Assembly (NCBI RefSeq): GCF_002764115.1
Contig: NZ_CP017940.1
Location: forward strand, 1,028,501 to 1,092,500
DNA: 64,000 bases
Reading direction: 5' to 3'
Source of the DNA: Phyllobacterium zundukense
Lineage (GTDB): Bacteria; Pseudomonadota; Alphaproteobacteria; Rhizobiales; Rhizobiaceae
The notes under the pieces are model-generated. The model saw only the letters and a program-made list of their open reading frames with translations. It did no database searches and was not told the origin of the DNA. Positions 45,765-56,785 of this stretch are shown here, piece after piece (position 1 is the first letter of the stretch; the number at the start of each line of letters is the position of its first letter). The position numbers and the translations under genes were made by a program.

Positions 45765-46420
45765 ACGGCCCGCAGGATCTTGGCGGGCAGATGGGCTTCG
45801 GCCCGGTCGCCCCGGAAAAGGATGAACCGCTTTTTCATGCGGGCTGGGAAAAGCGCGCTCTTGGCCTGACACTTGCGGCCGGCGCCATGGGACACTGGAA
45901 TATCGACGAAAGTCGTCACGCGCGTGAAAGCCTGCATCCGGCGGATTATTACTCCTCCACCTATTACGAAATCTGGATCAAGGCGCTGGAGGTGCTTCTC
46001 AAGCGCCACGGATTTGTCTCGCCGCAAGAGCTAGAGACAGGTCACTCCCTCGGGGCGGGCACGGAGCCCAAGCGTACTTTGAAAGCGGAGAACGTGGCCG
46101 CAGCACTGGCGAAGGGTGGTCCCTGTGACCGGCCTGTGGCCGGGGCCCCACGTTTCAAAGCCGGCGATCGTGTGAAGACGCATAATTTCAACCCGGAGAC
46201 GCACACGCGCTTGCCCCGTTATGCAAGGGGCAAGACGGGACGAATTGAAGCCGTCCGCGATGGCTTTGTTTTCCCGGACACCAATGCCCACGGCAAAGGC
46301 GAAAACCCGCAATATGTCTATACGGTTGTGTTTTCTTCCGCCGAGATTTGGGGTGAGGGGGCAGATCCGACGCTGACCGTCAGCATCGATGCCTGGGAGA
46401 GTTATCTTGAGCCTGCGTGA
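45761..46420 (+). CDS. nthB: Nitrile hydratase beta subunit
   Basis: A 219-residue subunit that forms a heterodimer with alpha and shapes the active site. Seen are [40 protein letters not shown], the [15 protein letters not shown] [20 protein letters not shown] and the C-terminal SH3-like part [20 protein letters not shown]. It overlaps alpha by ATGA and the accessory gene by about 14 bases. Confidence 0.94.
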   Translation: MNGPQDLGGQMGFGPVAPEKDEPLFHAGWEKRALGLTLAAGAMGHWNIDESRHARESLHPADYYSSTYYEIWIKALEVLLKRHGFVSPQELETGHSLGAGTEPKRTLKAENVAAALAKGGPCDRPVAGAPRFKAGDRVKTHNFNPETHTRLPRYARGKTGRIEAVRDGFVFPDTNAHGKGENPQYVYTVVFSSAEIWGEGADPTLTVSIDAWESYLEPA

Positions 46421-46769
46421 GCTGATTACCCATTCACGAGGGCTTGCTACAAGTGGGGATGCACCGGTCTTTGCCGAGCCATGGCAGGCGGAAGCCTTCG
46501 CGATGGTGCTTGCGCTGCATGACCGGGGCTTGTTCACTTGGGATGAATGGGCGAGTGCCCTCTCGGCACAGTTGAAGCGTCCCGGAGCCCTGGATGATGG
46601 CAGCGACTATTATCAATGCTGGCTTGCGGCGTTGGAATCGCTCATTGCCGCGAAAAATATCGCGGGCAAAGATGATATTGACCAACTGACTGCCGCCTGG
46701 CAGCGCGCCGCCCATGCAACTCCGCACGGGCAACCAATCAAACTTGAAAATGATCCGGATCGGTCTTGA
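46407..46769 (+). CDS. Nitrile hydratase accessory (activator) protein
   Basis: A 120-residue protein related to the N-terminal half of the beta subunit (FAEPWQAEAFAMVLALHDRG, then FTWDEWASALSAQL and YYQCWLAALESLIAAKNI). Such proteins help insert cobalt into the alpha subunit. I prefer the TTG at 46407, giving [12 protein letters not shown], because GGGAGAG lies six bases upstream; an ATG at 46389 is possible. Confidence 0.87.
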   Translation: MSLRELITHSRGLATSGDAPVFAEPWQAEAFAMVLALHDRGLFTWDEWASALSAQLKRPGALDDGSDYYQCWLAALESLIAAKNIAGKDDIDQLTAAWQRAAHATPHGQPIKLENDPDRS

Positions 46770-46770
46770 G

Positions 46771-47218
46771 ATGCAAATATCGTTGAGAATTCGCCGGATG
46801 GCGCTGTTCATTCTGTTTGCCTGGCCTGTGCTCATTGCGAGCCACCGTCATGGCCCAAGATGCCTCCTGGCCAACGGTCACGGAAGAGGATCTGCGCAAG
46901 GCCATCACTGGAACGACCTTGACAGGTGAAGTCAAAGCCGAACCCCCGTTCAACTTCAGCGAATTTCTGGCATCGGATGGCAAGTCTCGCGGCAAGATGA
47001 TTGAGTGCTGCAAGCCGGAACAGGTTGTGACAAAAGGCATGTCCTACGCGGGCGAATGGACGCTGGAGAAGGACAGTCTCTGCCTTACTTATGAGGGCGA
47101 AGAGCAGAAGATTTGCTGGCGACTGCAGGTCAAGGGCGATCGCTTCCGCATGGTCGACCATCAATTCGGCCGGGTGGGCGAGGGACAGATTCGGCCAGGA
47201 AACCCCGATAACCTATGA
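46771..47218 (+). pseudogene. Small secreted protein gene, apparently frameshifted in the signal peptide
   Basis: An ATG at 46771, one base after the accessory gene stop, opens a frame with a typical signal peptide (MQISLRIRRMALFILFAW). That frame leaves the coding register near 46820-46830. The mature protein (AQDASWPTVTEEDLRKAITG, a MIECCKPEQVV Cys pair, then GEEQKICWRLQVKGDRF) is in another frame, open from 46817 with a TTG and from 46850 with an ATG. A single-base change between about 46800 and 46830 would join the two. No family is recognised. If the frame is truly broken, only a cytosolic form from 46850 could be made. Confidence 0.6.
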
Positions 47219-47280
47219 GTCTAACGCCGGTAGCGTCCATTTTCCTTGCCCTTTGACGGCGAATCCTGTCACTCAGGGCC

Positions 47281-48408
47281 ATGCAATTATCACCGCAACA
47301 GGATGAAGCGCTTCGAGCCGTTTCAAAATGGCTGAAAGACGGGCGCAGCCCGATTTTCCGGCTTTTCGGCTATGCCGGCACCGGCAAGACGACGCTTGCC
47401 CGCTATTTCGCCGAGCATATTGAAGGCGATGTTCAGTTTGCGGCCTTTACCGGTAAGGCTGCACAGGTTCTGCGTTCCAAGGGCGCCGCGAATGCCCGTA
47501 CTCTGCACTCGCTCATTTACCGGCCGCGCGGTGAAGAGGCTGTGGAGAATGAAGCCACGGGCAAGACCAGCATCGCCCCGACATTTTCGCTGAACCGCCA
47601 AAGCCCTGTCTCCAAGGCCAGGCTCATCGTCGTTGACGAATGCTCCATGGTGGACGAACAATTGGGGCGCGATCTCATGAGTTTCGGCACGCCCATTCTC
47701 GTGCTGGGTGACCCTGGTCAGCTGCCGCCGATTTCCGGCGGTGGGTTTTTCACCGAGCACGAACCTGATTTCCTCCTGAGCGAAATTCATCGGCAGGCGC
47801 GCGACAACCCCATTATTCGTCTTGCGCTCGACGTTCGTGAGGGGCGGGAATTCACTTACGGTGATTTCGGTGCGGCAAAGGTCATTTCCAAGACCGACGT
47901 GACGCAGGAGCTTGTGCTTGGCGCCGACCAGGTGCTGGTGGGTACCAACCGCACCCGCCGGCGTTACAATCAGCGGCTGCGTGAGCTGAAAGGTTTTTCG
48001 GCGTCGTTTCCGCAGGCTGGTGACAAGCTGGTCTGCCTGCGAAACGATCCAGCCAAGGGTCTGCTGAATGGCTCGCTCTGGAAAGTCATGACCTCTTCGC
48101 GAGAAACGGTCAAACCCGGTATCAATCTTCTCGTCGCACCGGAAGATGAAGAGCCGGGCAGGGGCGTTGCCAAGATAAAACTCCTGAAGGCGCAGTTTGA
48201 GGATCCGGACGCGGAAATTCCATGGCAAACCAAGAAACGGTTTGATGATTTCGACTATGGCTATGCGTTGACAACGCATAAGGCGCAGGGTTCGCAATGG
48301 GACGAGGTCGTGCTCTTTGACGAAAGCTATGCCTTTCGTGATACACGCGAACGCTGGCTCTATACGGCAATTACCCGGGCTGCAGAACGTTTGACGGTCG
48401 TCCGTTAA
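47281..48408 (+). CDS. Compact RecD-like superfamily 1B helicase/ATPase
   Basis: A 375-residue ATPase with Walker A GYAGTGKTT (30-38), DECSMVD (119-125) as motif II, GDPGQLPP (143-150), and C-terminal motifs YALTTHKAQGSQWDEVVLFD and LYTAITRAAERL (UvrD_C_2 type). It resembles RecD2 or Dda, which move 5' to 3', but it lacks the RecD2 N-terminal extension. No RecB or RecC gene is adjacent. Its role in repair is inference. Confidence 0.9.
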   Translation: MQLSPQQDEALRAVSKWLKDGRSPIFRLFGYAGTGKTTLARYFAEHIEGDVQFAAFTGKAAQVLRSKGAANARTLHSLIYRPRGEEAVENEATGKTSIAPTFSLNRQSPVSKARLIVVDECSMVDEQLGRDLMSFGTPILVLGDPGQLPPISGGGFFTEHEPDFLLSEIHRQARDNPIIRLALDVREGREFTYGDFGAAKVISKTDVTQELVLGADQVLVGTNRTRRRYNQRLRELKGFSASFPQAGDKLVCLRNDPAKGLLNGSLWKVMTSSRETVKPGINLLVAPEDEEPGRGVAKIKLLKAQFEDPDAEIPWQTKKRFDDFDYGYALTTHKAQGSQWDEVVLFDESYAFRDTRERWLYTAITRAAERLTVVR

Positions 48409-48500
48409 GCGTTAGCAAAATTCAACGACCAGTCAAAAGACTTGGCTCGCCTTCAATCCTTCATTGGGTTTCAATGAACGGGCAGAGAGCGAGGTTGGCC

Positions 48501-49337
48501 ATGGCAGACAAAAGTGCGAAAGTCTTGTGGGATCTGCCTCACACATTCCTCTTCAGGGACCAATCCGTGCGTTTCGGCATGATTGGCAGTGGGCGGCCGC
48601 TGGTGTTTGTACATGGAACACCGTTTTCCTCCGTGGTGTGGCGTAAGATCGCGCCGCATTTTGCGCGGGACCGAAGCGTCTATTTCTTTGACTTGCTCGG
48701 TTACGGCCGCTCGGAGATGCGAGACCGGCAGGACGTTTCGCTAGGAGTGCAAAATGATCTATTTTCCGCCCTGCTCCAGCATTGGCAAATCGAAAGACCG
48801 GATGTGGTTGCCCATGATTTCGGTGGTGCAACCGCGCTGCGGGCTCATCTCATCAACGGTGTGGACTTTGCCTCGCTAACACTGATCGATCCGGTTGCGA
48901 TTGCGCCCTGGGGATCGCCCTTCGTGCAGCACGTGCGCAAATTCGAAAATGCCTTTGGTCAACTCCCCCCTTACATCCACGACGCCATTGTCGTCGCTTA
49001 CATCGGTGGCGCGGCCTTCCAACCACTATCTCCGGAGGGTCTTGATCTTTATTGTGCGCCTTGGCGCGGTGAGGCCGGGCAAGCGGCGTTCTACAGGCAG
49101 ATTGCGCAGATGGATCAGCGCTTTACCGATGAAATTGCAGGCGGGCTTCCGACCATTCGCTGCTCAGTCTCAATCCTTTGGGGTGAGGAAGATCAATGGA
49201 TACCAATCGAGCGCGGACGTAAGCTTGCTTCGCTCATACCGAACGCGCGGTTTCACAGCGTTGCAAGGGCGGGACATCTCGTTCAGGATGATGCCCCCGA
49301 GGCGATCGTGGCGGAACTGAAGAGCTTTCTGATCTGA
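48501..49337 (+). CDS. Alpha/beta hydrolase, haloalkane dehalogenase-like
   Basis: A 278-residue hydrolase. The oxyanion motif is HGTPFSS, and the nucleophile is Asp106 in VAHDFGGAT rather than Ser; His is in AGHLVQDDAPE and the acid in the LWGEEDQWIP region. An Asp nucleophile is typical of haloalkane dehalogenases, epoxide hydrolases and fluoroacetate dehalogenases, so the substrate is open. I chose the ATG at 48501 behind GAGCGAGG; an ATG at 48474 would add nine residues. Confidence 0.85.
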   Translation: MADKSAKVLWDLPHTFLFRDQSVRFGMIGSGRPLVFVHGTPFSSVVWRKIAPHFARDRSVYFFDLLGYGRSEMRDRQDVSLGVQNDLFSALLQHWQIERPDVVAHDFGGATALRAHLINGVDFASLTLIDPVAIAPWGSPFVQHVRKFENAFGQLPPYIHDAIVVAYIGGAAFQPLSPEGLDLYCAPWRGEAGQAAFYRQIAQMDQRFTDEIAGGLPTIRCSVSILWGEEDQWIPIERGRKLASLIPNARFHSVARAGHLVQDDAPEAIVAELKSFLI

Positions 49338-49485
49338 ACGTCTCAAATTGCGCCATGCTCGCCCAGGGTCACAGGGTTTGGTCTCCCGGGTTTTTTCGAT
49401 CCTGGGTTTTTAATGAGATACCAATGTTTAATGTCGCAATTCTCCTGTAAAAGACATGGCAGCATCTCCCAGCCGGACATCAGCC

Positions 49486-50226
49486 ATGACAGCAACACTC
49501 TCCGTCAACGTCAACGCAATCGCCATGCTGCGCAATCGGCGCGATCTGCCCTGGCCGAATGTGATCAGCCTTGGACGCATCGCTTTGGCGGCAGGAGCGT
49601 CCGGATTGACGGTGCACCCGCGCCCCGATGAGAGACATATCCGCTTTTCGGACCTGCCTGAGATCCGCGCCCTGATCGACGATGAATTTCCGCAGGCGGA
49701 ATTCAACATTGAAGGTTACCCGGCGGTAGAATTCCTGGACCTTGTTGCAAGGAACGAACCGGAACAGGTGACGCTGGTTCCTGACGACCCGGCACAGTCC
49801 ACGTCCGATCATGGCTGGGACTTGACGCGGGATGCCGAATTCTTGCAACCCATCATTGCAGATCTGAAACGCCAAGCGGTCCGGGTGTCATTGTTCATTG
49901 ATGCGGATCCCGAGGCCCCAGCTGCGGCCAAGGCGCTTGGCGCCGACCGGATCGAGCTTTATACTGGACCTTATGGCGGTGCTTACAACGATCCGCACCG
50001 CGCGGCCGAGGAACTGGCAAAGCTTGAAATGACAGCGGCGGCGGCGGCGAAGGCAGGAATTGGTGTTAATGCTGGACATGATTTAACGGTCGCCAATCTT
50101 CCTGCCTTGGTCAAAAAAGCGCCAAATATCCTTGAGGTTTCGATTGGCCATGGACTGACTGCAGATGCTTTGGTGCATGGAATGTCTGGAGCTGTAGAAA
50201 GATTCATCGATGCCCTCAAGGCCTAG
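49486..50226 (+). CDS. pdxJ: Pyridoxine 5'-phosphate synthase
   Basis: A 246-residue TIM-barrel enzyme that joins 3-amino-1-hydroxyacetone phosphate and deoxyxylulose phosphate into pyridoxine phosphate. Blocks: [70 protein letters not shown] and [17 protein letters not shown]. An in-frame ATG at 49456 adds ten residues without clear support. PdxA is not in the window. Confidence 0.95.
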   Translation: MTATLSVNVNAIAMLRNRRDLPWPNVISLGRIALAAGASGLTVHPRPDERHIRFSDLPEIRALIDDEFPQAEFNIEGYPAVEFLDLVARNEPEQVTLVPDDPAQSTSDHGWDLTRDAEFLQPIIADLKRQAVRVSLFIDADPEAPAAAKALGADRIELYTGPYGGAYNDPHRAAEELAKLEMTAAAAAKAGIGVNAGHDLTVANLPALVKKAPNILEVSIGHGLTADALVHGMSGAVERFIDALKA

Positions 50227-50368
50227 CCCTTTGATTCGCGCGGAGGATTTGCGTTGTCATGCGTTTTTGCATAGCGTGAGTAGAGAGCTATGAAAAAATG
50301 GCGATTGATATTGCGTTGCAACACGACTAACTCGTCCGCCCACGCTGTCGGAGCGAGGGAAAACCTAT

Positions 50369-52294
50369 ATGATTGACCAGCAATTGGGCGACGAGAACTG
50401 TGATAACGGTACCGTCACCTATGAACCGGAACCGCATCACAAAGAAGCTTTTCCGGTGCTTGTTCTTGGTGCTCTCGGCGTTGTCTACGGCGATATCGGT
50501 ACGAGCCCGATCTATGCTTTTCGCGAAGCCCTTCACGCGGCCTCCCTTGACGGTAGTTTGAGCCGCACAGATGTGCTTGGGGTCGTGTCAATGATCTTCT
50601 GGGCGCTGACGGTCATTGTCACGATCAAGTATGTTCTCTTCGTTCTGCGCGCTGATAATGATGGCGAAGGCGGTATTTTATCCTTGATGGCTTTGGCACG
50701 GGCGAGCTTCAAGACTCGCCCGCAACTCATTTTGGCCCTTGGGATTGTCGGTGCATCGCTATTCTACGGTGATGCGGTGATTACTCCTGCGATCTCAGTG
50801 CTTTCCGCTGTTGAAGGCCTCGAAATAGTGACGCCAGCCCTCGAGCCATTTATCGTTCCGATCACGCTGGTTATTCTATTGACGTTGTTCTCGGTTCAGC
50901 GCTTCGGTACCGCGCGGGTTGCGACCATCTTCGGACCGATCACTTTACTGTGGTTCCTGGCGATCGGGTTCTTTGGCCTTTGGCATCTCGCCGATGATTT
51001 GAGCGTCTTTGCCGCTGTCAATCCCATCTATGCCTTCGAATATATCATCGAAAATCCAGTGACGGCTTTCCCCACGATCGGTACCGTGTTTCTCGCCGTT
51101 ACCGGCGCAGAGGCGCTTTATGCCGACCTTGGCCATTTCGGGCGCAAACCCATTGCAACAGCCTGGATGTGGATTGTTTTTCCGTGCCTGTTGCTGAACT
51201 ATTTCGGTCAAGGTGCCTTCATCTTGGCGCATGGCGAAGCAGCCAAGAATCCTTTCTTCGAAATGTTCCCGCACTGGGCGCTCTTGCCGATGGTCCTGCT
51301 TGCCACGATGGCAACGGTCATCGCCAGCCAGGCGGTCATTTCCGGCGCTTATTCGCTGTCGCGGCAGGCCGTGCAGCTCAATCTCCTGCCACGCCTAAAC
51401 ATAGAACACACGTCGGAAAAGCAGTCGGGACAAGTCTATTTGCCACGAGTCAACGCGCTTCTGGGGCTGGTTGTTATCCTGCTGGTGCTTGGTTTCGAGC
51501 GGTCAAGCAACCTTGCCTCCGCGTATGGTATCGCAGTTACAGGAAATATGATCGTAACGACAACACTGCTTTTCATCGTGATGAGCCGCATCTGGAAGTG
51601 GCGTCTTTGGGTTGCGGTATCTTTGACGGTTTGCTTCATGATCATCGATCTGACCTTCGTCAGCGCCAACCTTATCAAGGTAGTCGATGGTGGTTGGGCA
51701 TCGCTAGTCGTCGCGTTCCTGATCATCCTGGTAATGGCTACCTGGGTGCGCGGCAGCCGTCAGCTCTTCGAGAAGACGCGCAAGGGCGAGGTCCCGCTTG
51801 ATCTGATCTCCAAGAAAATGGCTGAAAATCCGCCGACCCTCGTGCCGGGTACTGCCGTATTCCTGACGGGCGATCCAAAGAGCACACCAACGGCGTTGAT
51901 GCATAGTCTCAAACATTACAAGGTCTTGCACCAGAACAACGTCATATTGACCGTGGTGACGGCACCATCGCCGCTCGTGAAAAAAAGCGACCGTGTGCGG
52001 ATCGAACCGATCAACGATCTGTTTATGCGTGTCACGCTGACATTCGGCTATATGGAGCGTCCCAACATTCCCCGCACCTTGGCGATCTGCCGCAAGCAGG
52101 GCTGGAAGTTCGATATCATGACGACTTCCTTCTTCCTGTCGCGCCGGTCGTTAAAGGCATCGGCACGGTCTGAGATGCCCCATTGGCAGGACAGGTTGTT
52201 CATTGCGCTGGCGCGGACAGCAAGCGATGCGACGGAATATTTCCAGATTCCAACGGGTCGTGTCGTCGAGATCGGAACGCAGGTCAACATCTAG
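50369..52294 (+). CDS. kup: KUP system potassium uptake protein
   Basis: A 641-residue K+/H+ symporter of the HAK/KUP family with about 12 membrane helices and a C-terminal cytoplasmic part. The start LGALGVVYGDIGTSPIYAFR is highly characteristic, followed by LVRADNDGEGG-like VLRADNDGEGGILSLMALAR and YGDAVITPAISVLSAVEGL. GAGGGAAAACCTAT precedes the ATG. It moves potassium into the cytoplasm and does not need ATP. Confidence 0.96.
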   Translation: MIDQQLGDENCDNGTVTYEPEPHHKEAFPVLVLGALGVVYGDIGTSPIYAFREALHAASLDGSLSRTDVLGVVSMIFWALTVIVTIKYVLFVLRADNDGEGGILSLMALARASFKTRPQLILALGIVGASLFYGDAVITPAISVLSAVEGLEIVTPALEPFIVPITLVILLTLFSVQRFGTARVATIFGPITLLWFLAIGFFGLWHLADDLSVFAAVNPIYAFEYIIENPVTAFPTIGTVFLAVTGAEALYADLGHFGRKPIATAWMWIVFPCLLLNYFGQGAFILAHGEAAKNPFFEMFPHWALLPMVLLATMATVIASQAVISGAYSLSRQAVQLNLLPRLNIEHTSEKQSGQVYLPRVNALLGLVVILLVLGFERSSNLASAYGIAVTGNMIVTTTLLFIVMSRIWKWRLWVAVSLTVCFMIIDLTFVSANLIKVVDGGWASLVVAFLIILVMATWVRGSRQLFEKTRKGEVPLDLISKKMAENPPTLVPGTAVFLTGDPKSTPTALMHSLKHYKVLHQNNVILTVVTAPSPLVKKSDRVRIEPINDLFMRVTLTFGYMERPNIPRTLAICRKQGWKFDIMTTSFFLSRRSLKASARSEMPHWQDRLFIALARTASDATEYFQIPTGRVVEIGTQVNI

Positions 52295-52298
52295 GATA

Positions 52299-52318
52299 GG
52301 CGGGTGTTTCAACCCGCC
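52299..52318 (+). terminator. Hairpin after kup
   Basis: GGCGGGT at 52299-52305 pairs with ACCCGCC at 52312-52318. There is no T run, so it is a weak terminator candidate. Confidence 0.45.
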
Positions 52319-52467
52319 ACGCCTAATATTCAATTGACGATTGAGAATCTCGTCCCGGAATCGCACTTTTTTGTCCCATTTTCGGGAAAAGACGTATGGT
52401 TTTACACCAAATCGGTCAGAAAATTTATCACTCGAAATGTTTTCATTCGGCTTGTCAAAACGTTTTT

Positions 52468-52508
52468 AGCGTAATAAAACGCTGCCGTAACGTACGGTAC
52501 GGTACGCC
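52468..52508. promoter_or_regulatory. Candidate operator region ahead of a TetR gene
   Basis: AGCGT at 52468-52472 and ACGCT at 52479-52483 form an inverted repeat, followed by tandem GTACG copies in ACGTACGGTACGGTACGCC. The cluster ends 13 bases before the TetR start, a normal position for autoregulation. Confidence 0.45.
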
Positions 52509-52521
52509 AAGGAGATGAAGC

Positions 52522-54221
<1,700 letters not shown>

Positions 54222-54244
54222 GCTTCAGGCTCATAAAATTGGAG

Positions 54245-54277
54245 AAGGCCGGTGGATCGCTCCACCGGCCTTTTTGT
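54245..54277 (+). terminator. Intrinsic terminator after ilvC
   Basis: AAGGCCGGTGGA at 54245-54256 pairs with TCCACCGGCCTT at 54261-54272 around a TCGC loop, followed by TTTG. The stem is 12 bp. Confidence 0.93.
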
Positions 54278-54391
54278 TGAATGACGATCGAGCCATGCTC
54301 TTTTGGCGTAGTCATGTAAGCGTTAGCTGTGCGGACCTGACATGGAAATCCAGGAAGTTTCCAGGATTTACCTCTTCAGTCCCAATGCCCG

Positions 54392-54730
54392 TTACAAATC
54401 GCAACGGCGGCGTGGTCCGTTGAAGGGCTGGTAGGTATTGTCGAAAGCGCGATAGGTTTGATAACGGGCTTGGCAACGCTCCGTCTGTGTTGGTCCCGAA
54501 GGGCCAACCGGGCGACGCACGCGGAAGTCAACGCAGCGGGAGGAGCCAGTGCAATCGCGTGACGCCGGGTTGGCTGGGGAGCCGTTGCGGAGCAGGAGCG
54601 GTTTTATCGGTACCACATCGAGACCGCGCGGCGCCGGCCGATAGGTCTCGATTCCCTGAGCGGAGGCGCTAACAAGTTGCATCGCCACCAGGGCGCCAAA
54701 CGCTGTAGGCAAGACTTTCCAGATTTTCAT
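54392..54730 (-). CDS. BA14K family secreted protein
   Basis: A 112-residue protein with a signal peptide (MKIWKVLPTAFGALVAMQLV, cleavage near ASAQG). The C-terminal motif CQARYQTYRAFDNTYQPF, then GPRRRC, fits the BA14K pattern of spaced Cys with Tyr and Asn, known from Brucella and rhizobial exported proteins; some bind immunoglobulin or glycans. Two additional Cys lie in CTGSSRC. The ATG at 54730 was chosen; longer frames have no signal peptide. Confidence 0.8.
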   Translation of the reverse strand: MKIWKVLPTAFGALVAMQLVSASAQGIETYRPAPRGLDVVPIKPLLLRNGSPANPASRDCTGSSRCVDFRVRRPVGPSGPTQTERCQARYQTYRAFDNTYQPFNGPRRRCDL

Positions 54731-54873
54731 TGTCGTCCCACCAAAATTTGTCACCCAATCCATATAAGAACTTGTGGAGCCGATCGCTACTGGTGGCAAG
54801 CCGCCAATAAGGCTAGGTTCTATGTGGAGGAACGTTGTTGCTCCACATATTGTTTCAAACGCTCGAGTTTTGC

Positions 54874-55989
54874 ATGTCCGTCCGCATCGCTACTTTCAAT
54901 GTCGAAAATCTCATGAACCGTTTCGACTATTCGGGGTTCAGGAACAATCTCAACAAGGACCGGACGTTGCAGCTCTTCCAGATCCAGGATGAGGGGCAAT
55001 ACCGGCAACTGGAGCAGGCGCGGACAATCGCGCATGCGGACGATACGCGCCAGTTGACGGCGCTGGCCATTGCCGAGACCCACTCGGATATCCTTTGCCT
55101 GCAGGAGGTGGACAATATCGGGGCGCTGAATGCCTTCGAATTCGGCTATCTGTTCAAGATGGTCGGGGAGGGCTACCGATACAAATACATGGTCGAGGGC
55201 AATGACAGCCGTGGTATCGATGTGGCCGTGCTGATGCGGGAGACGACCCGCTATGGGGAGCCGATCGAGTTCGTCCAAATGACCAGTCATGCCCACGTCA
55301 CCTATAATGATTTTGGCATCCATAATCCCGAACTTGCATTGCTTGGGATCGAGCCGCATGAGCGCATCTTCCAGCGGGATTGTCTCGAGATCGATGTGCG
55401 TATTGGCGGCAAGCCGCTGACGCTGTTTGTCAGTCATTTCAAGTCGATGGGTTCGCCGCGCAATGGTCTGGATGGACGAGCATCCACCATGCCGGTCCGG
55501 GTCGCGGAGGCGATGGCGGTTCGCCGGATCATCGAAGACAAATTTGCCCACAACGGCGGTTCCGCTGACAAGCGCTGGGTCATCTGCGGCGATTTCAACG
55601 ACTATCGGGAGAGGATTGTCATTGGTGGCGATTCCCTTGCCGGATACACATTCGACCCTGTGAGCGAACCGGTAAGCAGTATCGATATCCTGCTGGAAGG
55701 CGGCTTTTGCGAAAACCTGGTGGAGCGGCGGCCGGTCATGGATCGCTGGACCCTCTACCACACGCGCGGTCCGCAGGAGCGGCATCTTTGCCAGCTCGAT
55801 TATATCCTGGCGTCCCCGGCGCTGGCGCGGAGCAATACCGATGCGGTTCCCGATATTATCCGCCGCGGCCAGCCGCACCGGACCATATTTCCACCGAAGC
55901 AGAAAGTGGAACTCTTCCCGCGGACGGGATGGGATCGCCCTAAGGCCAGCGACCATTGCCCCGTCGCCGTTACACTGAACATGGTTTGA
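54874..55989 (+). CDS. Endonuclease/exonuclease/phosphatase family protein
   Basis: A 371-residue EEP-fold protein, without a signal peptide. Motifs are RIATFNVENLMNR, ILCLQEVDN (catalytic Glu), LFVSHFKSMG, WVICGDFND and ASDHCPVAV (catalytic Asp-His). It is probably a metal-dependent nuclease or phosphodiesterase; the substrate is unknown. The ATG at 54874 was chosen because the conserved region begins there. The next gene starts three bases after its stop. Confidence 0.87.
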   Translation: MSVRIATFNVENLMNRFDYSGFRNNLNKDRTLQLFQIQDEGQYRQLEQARTIAHADDTRQLTALAIAETHSDILCLQEVDNIGALNAFEFGYLFKMVGEGYRYKYMVEGNDSRGIDVAVLMRETTRYGEPIEFVQMTSHAHVTYNDFGIHNPELALLGIEPHERIFQRDCLEIDVRIGGKPLTLFVSHFKSMGSPRNGLDGRASTMPVRVAEAMAVRRIIEDKFAHNGGSADKRWVICGDFNDYRERIVIGGDSLAGYTFDPVSEPVSSIDILLEGGFCENLVERRPVMDRWTLYHTRGPQERHLCQLDYILASPALARSNTDAVPDIIRRGQPHRTIFPPKQKVELFPRTGWDRPKASDHCPVAVTLNMV

Positions 55990-55992
55990 CAG

Positions 55993-56706
55993 ATGCATCA
56001 TATCGCCGAAAAGACTGTAATCCCGATCAAAAGCGCGATCGTGCGGATTGACACCGCCCCGCTGGGCTATGAATTGGAGCACCGTGAAGGCATTGCTGCC
56101 AACTGGGCAAGCGCCACCACCGCTAATCCGGCGCTGTTCAACGGCCCGTTCTTCATGGCAGAGCAGGCGAGCGTGACCGAAGAAGCATTCGAGGCGCGAT
56201 ATCATCGAACCCGTTTTGCAACGATGATGCACTGGAAGGCCAATGCGACGAGTAACAAGCCGTGGCACATTTTCAGTGTCGGCGTCATTGTTTCGAATGA
56301 CAACAAACTCATCGCTGGACGGATGGCAATGTCGACCGCGGCCGCCGGACGGGTCTATTTTCCTGCCGGTTCGTTTGACGAGAGCGATGTGGTGAACGAA
56401 CACGTCGATATTGATGGTAATATGCAACGCGAGGTCGAAGAGGAAACCGGCGTCAGGCTCTCCGAGGCCAGTCATCGAGACGATCAGATTCATCTTGTCG
56501 CGGCCGACCGCAGCATTGCCCTTTTTCGGCGTCATTATTTTGATGTCACAGGGGATGAACTGTTAGAACGCATCCGCAGCCATATCGCCGCCGAGGAGGA
56601 TTCCGAACTCGACGATGTCACGGCGATTTCTGCGGCGGGTGAAATGGGCGCGAGGACGCCGGATACTTTTCGCACGTTTGCCGACTGGCATTTCGCGCAA
56701 GGTTGA
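55993..56706 (+). CDS. NUDIX-like hydrolase
   Basis: A 237-residue protein. The centre holds a NUDIX-like segment (GRVYFPAGSFDESDVVNEHV, then NMQREVEEETGVRL), with the REVEEETGV end matching the box well but the Gly and Glu spacing longer than normal by about two residues. The N-terminal 90 residues fit a separate domain. It hydrolyses a nucleoside-diphosphate derivative by family analogy, but the loose box leaves activity uncertain. Confidence 0.75.
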   Translation: MHHIAEKTVIPIKSAIVRIDTAPLGYELEHREGIAANWASATTANPALFNGPFFMAEQASVTEEAFEARYHRTRFATMMHWKANATSNKPWHIFSVGVIVSNDNKLIAGRMAMSTAAAGRVYFPAGSFDESDVVNEHVDIDGNMQREVEEETGVRLSEASHRDDQIHLVAADRSIALFRRHYFDVTGDELLERIRSHIAAEEDSELDDVTAISAAGEMGARTPDTFRTFADWHFAQG

Positions 56707-56785
56707 ATGTCACGGTCACAAGGTTTGACTTGCACAGATAAAGCCTTGTTCTATTTTCTCCCAAACCAACCCGGGAGCAATGCAG

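Noticed and set aside
54820..56535. Minus-strand open frame of 571 residues across the EEP and NUDIX genes
   Set aside because: It covers two real genes and their junction; no domain is recognisable.
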